From the NCBI GenBank assembly GCA_012064415.1, contig SSNU01000235.1, positions 243,040 to 307,039 on the forward strand: 64,000 nt of DNA. Reading direction: 5' to 3'. Of this stretch, positions 46,101 through 59,466 are shown piece after piece (the first letter of the stretch is position 1; every line of letters starts with the position of its first letter). A model generated the notes under the pieces. That model had not been told where the DNA came from, did no database searches, and saw only the letters and a program-made list of their open reading frames with translations. The position numbers and the translations under genes are program-made. The DNA is from Gyrodactylus bullatarudis (taxonomy: Eukaryota > Platyhelminthes > Monogenea > Gyrodactylidea > Gyrodactylidae).

Positions 46101-46855
46101 GGATTTTTTTCAGTCAGAAATGAATTACAGATTGCCAATCTTTCTACTGGGATATATATATCTCCATTCTGTTTACTCATTACTCAGGAAAAATTTAACT
46201 TAGATCGGCAATTACTGTCAATCATTTTATTGCTCAAAAGATGGCAACCAAAGTATGCAAAAAACTGAATTGGGTTCAAAATTTGAGTCAGATTATCAAG
46301 AGAAATAAAGTACAAATATAGCTGTTCTCGAAAAAATTTAAATTTGTATAAAAATATAAAATTTCCCAAATTCATTGAGAATAGCTCTAATGGATTATTA
46401 GGATAATTTATAGTAAAATAACTTTGGAGCATTTCATTAAAAGAATGTCTTTCTTTTACCAGTTGAACCTGGCTGTTCTTTTGTTTGAGTATTCTTCTAT
46501 TTATCAACAACTCTTTATAATAGAGTAGAGTTATTATTTTCCCAACTTGATGGTATAGTCTAAAAGACACAAGAGAGCTTTGAAGTAGGTTATGTAGGCA
46601 AAGAAGTAAGGTGTGTACATTTTCTAATGTGTATAGAGACGTTGACCACCTGTAATTTAATTCTGTTCCATTAAAATAGAACAATGGTCTTTTCATGTCC
46701 AAATAAAATCACAATTCTTGGATAAATTATTGACCCAAGGAACACATCTCGAGTTAGGAGAGTGATAAACGTTAAATTTCGCCTGATCTCTTCAGACTCT
46801 ACTCAGGTTAACCTACAAGTATTATAAAAAATTTTTATCACTGATAAATTATCAC
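43141..46855. other. Gene-poor stretch with repeats
   Basis: It contains a copy of the intron-1 repeat family (43150-43600), a G9 run (near 44040), a TA microsatellite (near 44812-44826), a second TA run (near 44998-45010) and a solo inverted-repeat end at 44726-44768. A minus-strand open frame of about 170 codons (46696-46184) is rich in Leu, Phe, Tyr and Asn, has no recognised domain, and is not called as a gene. Confidence 0.4.
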
Positions 46856-47209
46856 TAGGGCGGTGACAAAATGGCACAATTTTCAAAAAAATATAGCATT
46901 TTTATAGTATATGAAAATATACTACTTGTGAGTAAAGTATAAAAAATATTTTTTTCGTTTGGGAAGAAGACAGAATTTTGCGTGCAAACGTGTGATCAGA
47001 CATTTAATTATGGAACGAATGAGGTTAAATAATATCCCAAGCTAAAAAATTTTTCTTTGACCAATCAAGAACCTTTAGAACAGGCCTTATTACAAGATTG
47101 AGACGCTTTAGAAACAACTTAATTCAAATGAAGAATAATGATAGTAATCAAGAAAAATAAGATTTTTCTCATGTTACCATTCATCAAAAATAGCATTTTA
47201 ACCGCCCTA
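46856..47209. mobile_element. hAT-like MITE
   Basis: The ends are TAGGGCGGTGACAAAATGG and, from the minus strand, TAGGGCGGTTAAAATGCTA. The flanking octamers are ATTATCAC (46848-46855) and CTTATCAC (47210-47217), seven of eight identical, which fits the 8-bp duplication of hAT elements. The interior is non-coding. A related end starts at 63879. Confidence 0.65.
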
Positions 47210-47217
47210 CTTATCAC

Positions 47218-49569
47218 TAATAACTTGTTAGTAATAAGTAACTATTAGTAATAACTTATTACTAATAAGTAATTAGAAAGGAAATTTATTAAGCAACAAG
47301 TAAATTCATTGGTGTTCGAGTACTGATTTTCATCAAAAAATTATCAAAATGAATGATTCACACGGTCTTTAGTAACGCTGAAAATTTTGCTGTAAGCTCT
47401 AAGATGATACATCTAGAAAATAATTTAAAATTCTACAGTGCAGAAGATTCGAACTCTGCAGGTGTAAACACTGGTTTATTCTGAGCTGGACAACTTTTAA
47501 AATCCAATATATATATATATCAAAAGATCCATATGCGTAAGAATGAATGTAGAAAAGCAGTGTTTTATAGTTGAAGGCTAACTAGCTAGATTCTTTATTA
47601 ATAAATTTGGAATCCAGATCATGATACCTACTTTTACCGTTTGAAGAAAAATAAAGTCATTTATCAAATTACGATTTAGTGCCAGTAGCCTATTTTTTGA
47701 ACTTTTATTGATTGGTCAGAAGAAGATTTTCAGGATAAGAATTAGACAAGAAAGCCGAATTAAATTTTGTTAGACAATGTATTTATTTCAATTTAATTGT
47801 GTGTTTAAAAAACTCAGTACATAATTTCTTATGAATGTTGAAGATCAAATTAATGTGAATCTGGTTCATTATCTAATCACAACTGATTTTAGATTCAGAA
47901 TCGGCATAATTATTTTGGTACAAATTTTCTCTTTGGGAATTGTTAGAGACATATGAGAAACCTTCTACTGTATAAACTTGATAATTTTCAACTCTTTTGA
48001 TAGCATATAATTATATTTCAAGAACTAAGAATAAAAAGGTCATGTTTTTTTCACAATGCAACTTGTAACTTACAAGATTCCTCTTCAAACAGAGTAAAAT
48101 GATTTATGTATGGATAAAAAGACAGGAGAAAAGAATCATTTCAATATTGCTTGTCACAGAAAGGCAGACCCACATACAAGGAGGGAAGGAAAGAATTCTT
48201 AATGTACTATTTTGGCTAAAATTCCGATGTATATTACATAATACATTTTTTTCCAAGATCGAATGTAGTATTCACAAGATATGGTTCCTCTTTGTACTAC
48301 TACTATATATGGTGAATAGATACAACTTGAGACTGTGGGAAGATACAGAAGATAAGAAAAAAACAAAATTATTACTTTGATCCAACCTTGTATTCGATTG
48401 AAGGTTACGTTGCCAAAGAATCTGACAATTGATACTTTTTATTAGTATCTTTCATAGAGCATTAGTAATGGGCTAAAAACGATTCATGTTCAAAATCTTT
48501 TTTGATTATGACATCAAAATATAATTTTCCAGTAATTTTGTAATCTTGAATCATCAAAAGATCAAAATTTAACCAAAAAGTTTTAACCAGATAAAAAAAT
48601 AAACTCCAAATCATTCACAGCTATTCTCGATGAATTTGGCAATTTTATACAGTAGACTCAAAATTTTACTACAGAGACACTCGGACATTGGATGAATTCT
48701 TCATAGTCCCGAGAGCTTAGACACACCTCTGCTCTCATTGGTCGTGAACGGTTAAATGAATGCTATTGGTCAGATTTTATAATGTTTTCTAAATTTTCAT
48801 ATAAATACAACAAGTCAGTGTTTGGTCCGAAGAGAAACGACGAAAATAAAGCTTTCTAACTACTAGCATTATAAATCATAATAGATAAAAAGGTGAAACT
48901 AAAAGAAAAAGGACGTCCAATATATGAACAAAATTGGAAAAATTTCATGTAGTAAAATGAATCTTTGGGTTAAATTTGCCATTTAAAACGTAAAATTCCT
49001 GAAAAGAGTTGCAACAAGTATTCTAAAGGTTTTAGAATGGATAATGTCCTAAAAATGTAACTGTACGTTTTACACTTGAAAGTCTGAGAAAAAAAATAAA
49101 GAAATCCGTGGGCAAAATATTATCAAACGGATTGATTCAGTATAATTTATGAATTTTTAAAAACATCAACAACTGTAATCGATACTGTAATCCCTATTTC
49201 AGGAAGAAAAAGTATTTCAAAAAAAGGGAGATTATCCCGTCCTCACGTAAGTTTTCTCTTTTGAAGTGATTTTCCATTAGGGAAGGAAATTTTAATCAAT
49301 GCAATACACACAGAGCTCTCTCTCTCTCTATTACTCATACAGAAGATGAAAGGAAAAGGAAGAATCCATCTTAAATTCAACTTAATTCGGGTTAATTTAA
49401 CTTTTAAAATTTAACTCGAGATTAGACAGGAAATCGATTTTGAAAAATACAAAAAAAACAAAAGCCTCAGATTTAGTCCAAGGATAATAATTCCTTTACT
49501 GTATTTACATGTTAAGAGTATGATATCCTCATTGTAGCTAATTCTAATTAGCTTGTACTGATTATTCTT
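47218..49569. other. Gene-poor stretch
   Basis: Tandem palindromic TTAGTAATAA sequence lies near 47220-47275, a piece of the intron-1 repeat family at 47610-47760, and a short TC microsatellite near 49318. CCAAT (rc) and TATAAATA motifs near 48740-48805 could be a promoter, but no gene follows that I can recognise. Confidence 0.35.
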
Positions 49570-50043
49570 TTAACCCTTGCATGGAAAATGGGGCAACTTT
49601 GAATGGGCTTAACTTTTTTGTTTCACAATTTTTCTGTATGAATTTTTAATATAGCTTCGAGATAAAAATAACGAATAGCTTAAAGTTTTGGTTGTTGAGC
49701 TAGTAACTGATTTTTGAATTGTAACATATTGGATAGATGGGGTCTAAAAGACCCCACACTGTTTCTTGTTTTCAAACAGGTTTGTTTGAATAAAAAAACT
49801 TATCTTATACAATCGAATCCTTATTTCATTCATGGACAGAAGAAACAGACCTATTTCCTTTGCTCTCGCTATCCAGAAAGAAAACAGAGGTGGATACCAA
49901 TATCTCTTTATTTTGGATTCTGTAAGCATAAGAATATGGAATTCGAAAAAGTATGGGAGGATGATTTCGGAGCCCTGATTGTCAAATAATCAATGAGCTG
50001 TTCTAGATTCACAGTCATCAAACATTTTGCATGCAAGGGTTAG
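49570..50043. mobile_element. piggyBac-like MITE (TTAACCCTTGCATG ends)
   Basis: The ends are TTAACCCTTGCATGGAAAA and, from the minus strand, CTAACCCTTGCATGCAAAA, so one flank has decayed from TTAA to CTAA. A GGGGTCTAAAAGACCCC palindrome lies inside (about 49740), echoing the subterminal GGGGTCT of the 8-9 kb piggyBac. The 91-codon frame inside (49714-49989) shows no recognisable domain. Confidence 0.6.
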
Positions 50044-52742
<2,699 letters not shown>

Positions 52743-53573
52743 GAGAATTTCTTTGGGCTAGTTATTTCGCTTTCATTTAAAACAAGACTACTCATAGCAT
52801 CTTTAGATCATTAAAATTGAAAATGTAATAATGAGTCTAAATAAAATATTTATTTTACAAATTACTTCTTCTGTATCTCTTAATGTGACTTGATTCTTTT
52901 GACAAGATGCATCACAAGAGGTGTTTGTTTTGTCACATACGGATTCTGACCTTATCTTTTCATTATTCAATTATAATTAATAATTATTAACATAATGAAA
53001 ATCATTTATTCAATGAAATAAATTGTATCGCAATTAAACAAGCAAATGATGTAAATTTTCATCAACATCTGAAATTCAAATTTCTAATACATTTTCTGCA
53101 TCTTTGATTCATGAAGAACAAAAAACTTCTCCTCGAAGAGTATGAACAAAGTTCTAGAACTTCGTTATATCCAGGGTGTAGCAAAATTATATAGACCATT
53201 ATAAGAAATATCTATTATATCGTTTTACTTATAAGTAGACATGACATAAAATTTATATTATTTTATGTTGTATTATTTATTATCAAGGATTCAGAAGATG
53301 GTTCCTTTGCAATAGTAAAATACGTGTTTTTAAGTTTCAAACTAAATAAAAAAGATTCTCTGAGAGAAAGAGAAAAGTAATTCAGTAAGTATTACTCACA
53401 ATGTGGAAAGAAGCAATCTTTTGAAGAAATATTTGGCTGAATGAAATTTGTGATAATTTTAAATTTCATTTATAATTCTTGAAATTATTTTCAAGTTAAT
53501 TTCCAGAGGACTCTAAATACTATAGGTCGCACATGACCAATAAAAGGAAACCCTTAATTCCATAGTATTTTAC
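52743..53573. other. GAPDH 3' UTR and intergenic region
   Basis: AATAAA near 52841 probably ends GAPDH. The rest is AT-rich, with a TTAA-type repeat end (ACCCTTAATTCC) near 53550. Confidence 0.4.
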
Positions 53574-54581
53574 ATGAACGAAAGCTTTATAGATAAAGTT
53601 TCCAAGGAAATTAACATTGATGATTTTATTGTCAGGCTAATTAAAGAGGGACACGAGAGACCTGGATTTCGTATGAATATTGTTGAGTCAGATTGCATTC
53701 TTATTTGTAACATGGTTGGGGAAGTTTTTGAAAAAGAAAACTTTTGCATCGAAGTTGACGCCCCATTGAAGATTTGTGGAGATATTCATGGTCAGTTCTA
53801 TGATCTTTTACGTCTTTTCAATATGTGTGAGTATCCACCTAATTCGCGGTATTTATTTCTGGGAGATTATGTTGACAGGGGACCACAGTCGATAGAAGTG
53901 GTCTTACTCTTGTTCTGCTACAAGATAAAATATCCAAAAATGATTTATCTTCTACGTGGAAATCATGAAAGTGACTCAATTAATAGAATGTACGGATTCA
54001 AGGATGAAATTAAAGAAAGATATGGCAAAGCCAGGCTGAGAAAGCATTTTAATAAGGCCTTTTCAAAGATGCCAATCGCCGCCTTAATTGAAGAAACAAT
54101 ATTTTGTTGTCATGGAGGATTATCCCCAGAGCTATTCAGCGAATCAATTCCCTCGAATCTTTCGATAGCTGAATATTTAAATACAAAATTTAAGCCCCTT
54201 GAAATACCTAGGGAAGGATTGATCTGTGATCTTGTTTGGGCCGATCCTATGGACAACGAAGATGACAAGAAAAATGGTTGGGCTCCTAATTCTAGGGGCT
54301 GCTCCTACGTTTTTGGAGATGATGTCATCAATGAATTTTTAAATGGATATAATCTCGATCTGATTGTTAGAGCTCATCAGGTTGTTGAAGATGGATACGC
54401 ATTCTCAGCGAATAGAAAGCTAATCACCGTCTTTTCAGCACCTAATTACTGCAATCAATTTGATAATGCTGGTGGCGTTTTTGTGTGTAAAAAAGACGAG
54501 GAAACTGGTCATTTGGAGGGGAGCTTTCAAATTTTAAGGCCAGAAAGAAATATTATTAGAAGTTCATCTCAAATCGGCTGA
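53574..54581 (+). CDS. PP1-type serine/threonine protein phosphatase catalytic subunit, intronless and divergent
   Basis: Removes phosphate from Ser/Thr using two metal ions. The single open frame encodes 335 aa, the normal PP1 catalytic length. All PPP signatures are present: GDIHG (69-73), GDYVDRG (97-103), GNHE (129-132), then FCCHGGLSP, RAHQVVEDGYAF and SAPNYCNQFDNAGG. The sequence is PP1-like rather than PP2A or PP2B (VVEDGYAF, SFQILRP) but has drifted in the N-terminal 60 residues and around 270-320. It has no intron, while its neighbours do. In insects and other animals such diverged intronless PP1 paralogs are often testis-specific retrogenes, so that is the likely origin here; no expression evidence is available. 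Confidence 0.93.
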   Translation: MNESFIDKVSKEINIDDFIVRLIKEGHERPGFRMNIVESDCILICNMVGEVFEKENFCIEVDAPLKICGDIHGQFYDLLRLFNMCEYPPNSRYLFLGDYVDRGPQSIEVVLLLFCYKIKYPKMIYLLRGNHESDSINRMYGFKDEIKERYGKARLRKHFNKAFSKMPIAALIEETIFCCHGGLSPELFSESIPSNLSIAEYLNTKFKPLEIPREGLICDLVWADPMDNEDDKKNGWAPNSRGCSYVFGDDVINEFLNGYNLDLIVRAHQVVEDGYAFSANRKLITVFSAPNYCNQFDNAGGVFVCKKDEETGHLEGSFQILRPERNIIRSSSQIG

Positions 54582-55243
54582 TGTTCTCAAACAATGCATC
54601 TTTTGAAATTAAAATTTCAATCAATCTATTTTTCAATTTTCTAGACACTTGTTAGAGTCTGATGCTAGTGATGAAACGAGTAAAATTGCTTTTTTAGTAA
54701 AAACTTGACAAAAACTATTCATTTTTCATGCTCAAACAGATGAAACTGTCAATCAAATTTTAATTTCTTTGTTGAAAATAATCAATATAAAAAATTTGAT
54801 TTTACTTGAAGTTTTTTCATCAAATTTTGAAAACTATCAAGATTCAAGAATGTTGGAGACGCAGTTTCCCACGCTTAACTTATAATTACTAGCAGTCTAC
54901 CTAGATGTAACGATTTTTCCTTTACAGGGTTTATATAAAAGATCATTAGGTCAAAAATAAGCTTGTAACCTGATTCTTTGGCTTATATAACATCTTTTAA
55001 AAGTGCAAGTTGTACTGGGCAACTCAAGGCTAGATAATTTCGAGTAGAATAGAAATCGTCTATCAAACAATCTTGAAAAAGATTTATTAAAGTCGTACAA
55101 ACATAGATATCCAAGACATCAAATATTATACAGTATAAATATTATAGTGGTATTTGTAAACTTTGTAGGAATAATAAAATTAGGAGAAATGTTAAATTTA
55201 TTTACAGATCCAATTCTCGAATTGAATAGTTAACTTCCGTGAT
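54582..55243. other. Intergenic, with probable HYOU1 3' UTR
   Basis: AATAAA on the minus strand at 55088-55083 is placed to end HYOU1. No other feature was seen. Confidence 0.4.
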
Positions 55244-58200
55244 TTATAATTCTTCCTTGGAGTCTAAAAAAAACAAAAAATGAATGAAAATTTGAATTTT
55301 TAAAACTTTTCTCAAATATTTCAGTTTTGTATTAATTTACTTGTTTCAACAAAATCGAATAGGCATAGTTTTACTAAGCCTTGAAATTATTTTATTTATT
55401 TACTTAGGCTTCAGTACTTTTTATTATAAAGTACAATTTTAGTTTTAATTTATTCAATAAAAGACAAAAAAGACTCAAAAAAATCTTTATGGGTGAGTCA
55501 GAAAGAGGTAGTATCAGAAATAAAAATCAAAAAAAATGATAAAAATATAGTTTATAGAATTTCTCCATAAATTAGCGATAACAGAATTGATATTCAATAA
55601 ATATTGGTAAAAGAAGATTTCAGATTCCGTGATGGAACAAAACGATTTTCCTATTGATTTTAAAGAATTATAAAAGAATGTGTGAAACTTTGTGCATTTT
55701 ATTGTCAATTTTTAAATATCTCTTTAAACTATTTTCTCAAATTAGAATAATGACAAGTGTTATTTACAAGTTAACTTACCCTTTTTAATGTCGTCATTAT
55801 TCTTGTTTTTAGTGGTGGAATCATCTTTATTTTTGGCTTCCTCTGGTCCTTTGTCTTCCTTCTGTATCTCATCATTTTTAGTTGTCTCAGAATTGGCTTC
55901 GTCCGCTTTTCCAGTATCACTAGCGGCTTCAGCTTCATTTTCAGTCTTGCTGGCAGCTTTTAGAGTTTTCAGTTTCTCCTCATTCTCAGTTCGCATGAGC
56001 TTTCTAAACTCAAAGGCAAATGACCGCATTTGATTAGTGATTTTTTCTTGAAAACTTTGGACTTGACGAACAAGTTCTTTAGTCTTTTCAGAAATTTGTT
56101 CACTTGTGATTTCCGGGTCAACGTTTTTAGCCCGACTCTTGATACTCTTTTCTGATTCAGTCATCCAGCTTTCATTCTCATCAGATAATTTGACAAAAGC
56201 TTCAACTTCAGTCTCAGTGAAAGCATTAAGAAACTGCTTTACAGAATTTTGGAATATTTCGTTTCTCTTTTCAATATCAACCATAGGAAAGTCGGTAGTG
56301 AAATTATAGGCTGGAAAGAAAGTTTCAAGTTCAGTTTTAGTACGATAATTATTGAATGTTTTGGAAAGCTCTTTAGCCAGTCCGATAGTCTTTGAGAGCT
56401 TCTCAAAATTCTTGGGTCTGTTGATTGTCTCTTTGAGTCTAAACTCAATAGCCTTGGTAGCATCATTTAGCTGGGTGAGGTGCTTGGAGAATTCCTATGG
56501 TGGAAAATTATTCATAAAAATGCATTTTTCCTTTTTAATTTTTCGTTACTTACTTCAGCTGGAGTATCATTTCCTTGTTCGTCATACCAATCGTAAGATT
56601 CCTTTGCTAATTTACTAATTTTGTTCCTTTCATCCTCTGTGGAGTATTCAATAAACTCTTTCGATTCCAACTTTTCGCGACAAGCAAAAATAAAAGACTC
56701 CAAGTCATTTCTGACCTTTTCAAGGTCCTTCCTTTTCCTTTCATTTGATCTAAAGAGTTCCAGTCTGGAAGTGAAATGAATAAACCCTAGATTTTGATTA
56801 AAAGGGACAAAGGAAAAGGTGTGACATACTTTCCTTTGGAGGATTCAAGGTTTACAACTGATTGTTTCGTTTGAATCAGCTTTTCAACTTTAAACTCGAT
56901 TTGCTCCGAAAACTTGAGAGATTTTTTCGGTTGATTATCTTGAGGAGTTTCAGTACTATTGGATGATTTTAATGGTACTTCTTTTTCCTTAGCAGAATCG
57001 GCTTCGTTATTATTTGTATCTGTGCTATTTCCACTATTGGAAAAGAACGAGCTAATTTTATCACTGATTGATTTTAGTGTTCCTGATTCCCCATCTACTT
57101 CTTGTTCGGAGCTAGCAGGGGTTTCTAGTTTGGCATCGATTCCAGTTATTGAGAGAATACCATTCATGTCCATGTAAAAGTGGACTTTGAGACCTTTCAT
57201 GATAGCTCCTTTATCTTTGTGGGCCTTTATTTTCTGCTCATAATCAGGGACCTCAATATTCATGAGAGTATCAGTACCAAATCTAGAGAATAATATTTTG
57301 GTTGGATGATTAGGTTGAAATTAAAAAAAAATTACTAACAGCTTTTTCATGTTTGAATCTGGATAGAAGACATCAATCTTTAGATTTGGCGCATGTTTCA
57401 ATACAGACAAGGCTCTTTTTTGTGGAAATGGATTACCAATCTTGTAGATCAAGTTCACCTTGTCGACAAGTTTACTAGGATCTTTGCTATCCTCATCCAG
57501 GATTTTGAAGGTTGTCTAAATTAATTTTAAACAATGAACTGCAAAATTGCATCAATCAAAGTAGATAACTTACACTAATGGGAAAATTGTTGAAATCTTT
57601 GATATCAAATTTCAAAACTTTGAAAAGAGGCGAATGATGTGCTGCCTGATAGACAGCTCCGAGAGCAGCAGCTTCGTCTGTATTAATACTTTTACCCAAG
57701 TCAGATCTAGAATATAGAGTATTCATTATTCCTATCAATCATTCCTGAAAATTCATGGACTACGCACTTTTTAGATAAGGCCAAAATTTTTTCTTGAACT
57801 TTTGGTATTCTAGTTCCACCACCCATGAGAACAATCTCTTGGATAACATCAACAGAAAGTTGAGCCTCTGACAGTGCTTTAATAAAAGGAGCCTCTAGAC
57901 GATCGAATAGCTCACTATTTGTCTCTTCAAATTCTGTACGGGAAATTTTCATGGAGAAATCTTTGCCATCAAAAACATTTTCGATTTGAGCGAGAACCTC
58001 GTTATTTGCACTAAGAATTTTCAGCACCCTTTTGGCCTCTTTCATGAATTTTCCCATTGATCTCATATTTTCCCGGGGGTTTACTTTATGTTGTTCAATA
58101 AAACCTTTGATAAGTTGTTCAGTGAGAGAATAAATCAAGTTTGATGTACCAAATGTCTCATCATAACCATAACCAAGAATATTGAGCTCTGGGTCGGAAG

Positions 58201-59338
58201 AGGTTTCCGCTTTGTACGAAACAACAGTTGCGGTTGTATCTTGAGAGCCAACATCATAAAACATGTAGTATTGTGCAGTGGAGTTGAAAGTTTTTTTCCT
58301 GAATATGCCAAAATGAAGAGCAACAGCAGAATTAGAATTCATGATCTGAAGAACATCTAGATCAATGATGCTTGCAGCTTTCAAGAGTGCTGCTCTCTCG
58401 GATTGACTCCAATATCCAGGAATTGTTATAACAGCACTTTTAATCTTTTCATCTCCATGATCTTCAGCAGTATCTCTAGCGTATTCGAGAAGCATCGCAA
58501 CCAATTCTTCTACTGTGTAACTTTCATTGTTTAAACTGAAAGAAATTGTTCCATTCACAGCAGACATCTTATGATACGGAAAGCGAGATTGGTATTGAGT
58601 AACAACAGGGTGCTTAAGAGTTTTTCCCAATAAAGATGGAATAAATCTAAAGCTGAGATGAGGTTTTTTAGCTGCCTAAAATAAAAATGAACTACATTTG
58701 AAAAAAGTCTTTCAATCAATAAAACGTGAACTTTAACAAATAGAGAATACGTGTAAGAATTTACACTGTAAATTGTCTTATTTCAAGAAAACAGATGATG
58801 AAGCTCCAAAAATTTGAGAAATTTTATTCCGTCAATCATCATCATTTTAATTATGAAATGATCCTCAATTGAGACAATTCAAAATAGTGAAATAAAATTA
58901 AGGTTACGTGGCCATTTTCAATGAACCAAAGTCTATCGGTTATCTTGATAACTTTAACAGAATAAACCAAGAGTTATTTTTATTGATTAATAATTTAAGA
59001 CTTACAATATTCTCAGCAGCTGTACCAAAGAATCTTTCATTATCTTGAAGAGAAACAATGGTGGGACTCTTTCGCTGAGACTCTCTAGAAAATTTCGATT
59101 TAGGATTGATATTGATTCCGTTTGAATCATTGAAAACTCACTGATCAAGAGCTATTTCCATAGGATGTCCGCTTTTTATCAAACCGATTTTCATGAATTC
59201 ATTTCCAAGATCAAGTGACATAAGAGCAGCCCCATCTAATTAATTTTAGGAATAAGATTATTTACCCGAAAGAATAAGGATAAAGGATAGAAACACCGCT
59301 ATCAAGGGGAACATTTTCAACGTTGTGAAACTCCTCAT
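55244..59338 (-). CDS. HYOU1: HYOU1/GRP170-type ER chaperone (Hsp110-like, Hsp70 family)
   Basis: An ER-lumen chaperone and nucleotide exchange factor for BiP, induced by ER stress. Ten exons: 59338-59266, 59235-59142, 59084-59006, 58675-57768, 57706-57574, 57515-57340, 57282-56830, 56764-56554, 56494-55780, 55263-55244. Together they make 2862 nt (953 aa) with matching phases. Exon 1 is a signal peptide ([19 protein letters not shown]). The Hsp70-type ATPase domain follows: [72 protein letters not shown]. Then come a beta domain, an acidic Ser/Thr/Asn-rich loop (exon 7), and the extended helical lid typical of GRP170. The last tiny exon supplies DSKEEL, an ER-retrieval KEEL signal, which supports its choice. 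Divergent from DGCR8. Confidence 0.96.
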
Positions 59339-59466
59339 GTTAAGATGACTAACAATTACTTGTGTAAAAATTTTATTGGTTAGTTTATTTGCTGTAACAG
59401 TTAAAACAATATTTTAACAGAATTGAGTTTTTGTTTTATCAGATATTTTTTACAAATAATTCCAAA
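59339..59466. promoter_or_regulatory. 128-bp divergent promoter region between HYOU1 and DGCR8
   Basis: ATG 59338 (minus) and ATG 59467 (plus) are separated by only 128 bp, so both promoters and 5' UTRs must overlap or lie inside the neighbouring gene. No TATA box or CCAAT box is clear. Bidirectional use is inferred from spacing. Confidence 0.55.

Noticed and set aside
46184..46696. About 170-codon minus-strand open frame
   Set aside because: Rich in Leu, Phe, Tyr, Ile and Asn as expected from AT-rich DNA; no domain, no neighbouring exons, no codon bias resembling the real genes.
54655..54685. CTGATG...GAAAC resembling a hammerhead core
   Set aside because: The core reads CTGATGC rather than CTGATGA and stems I and III do not form.
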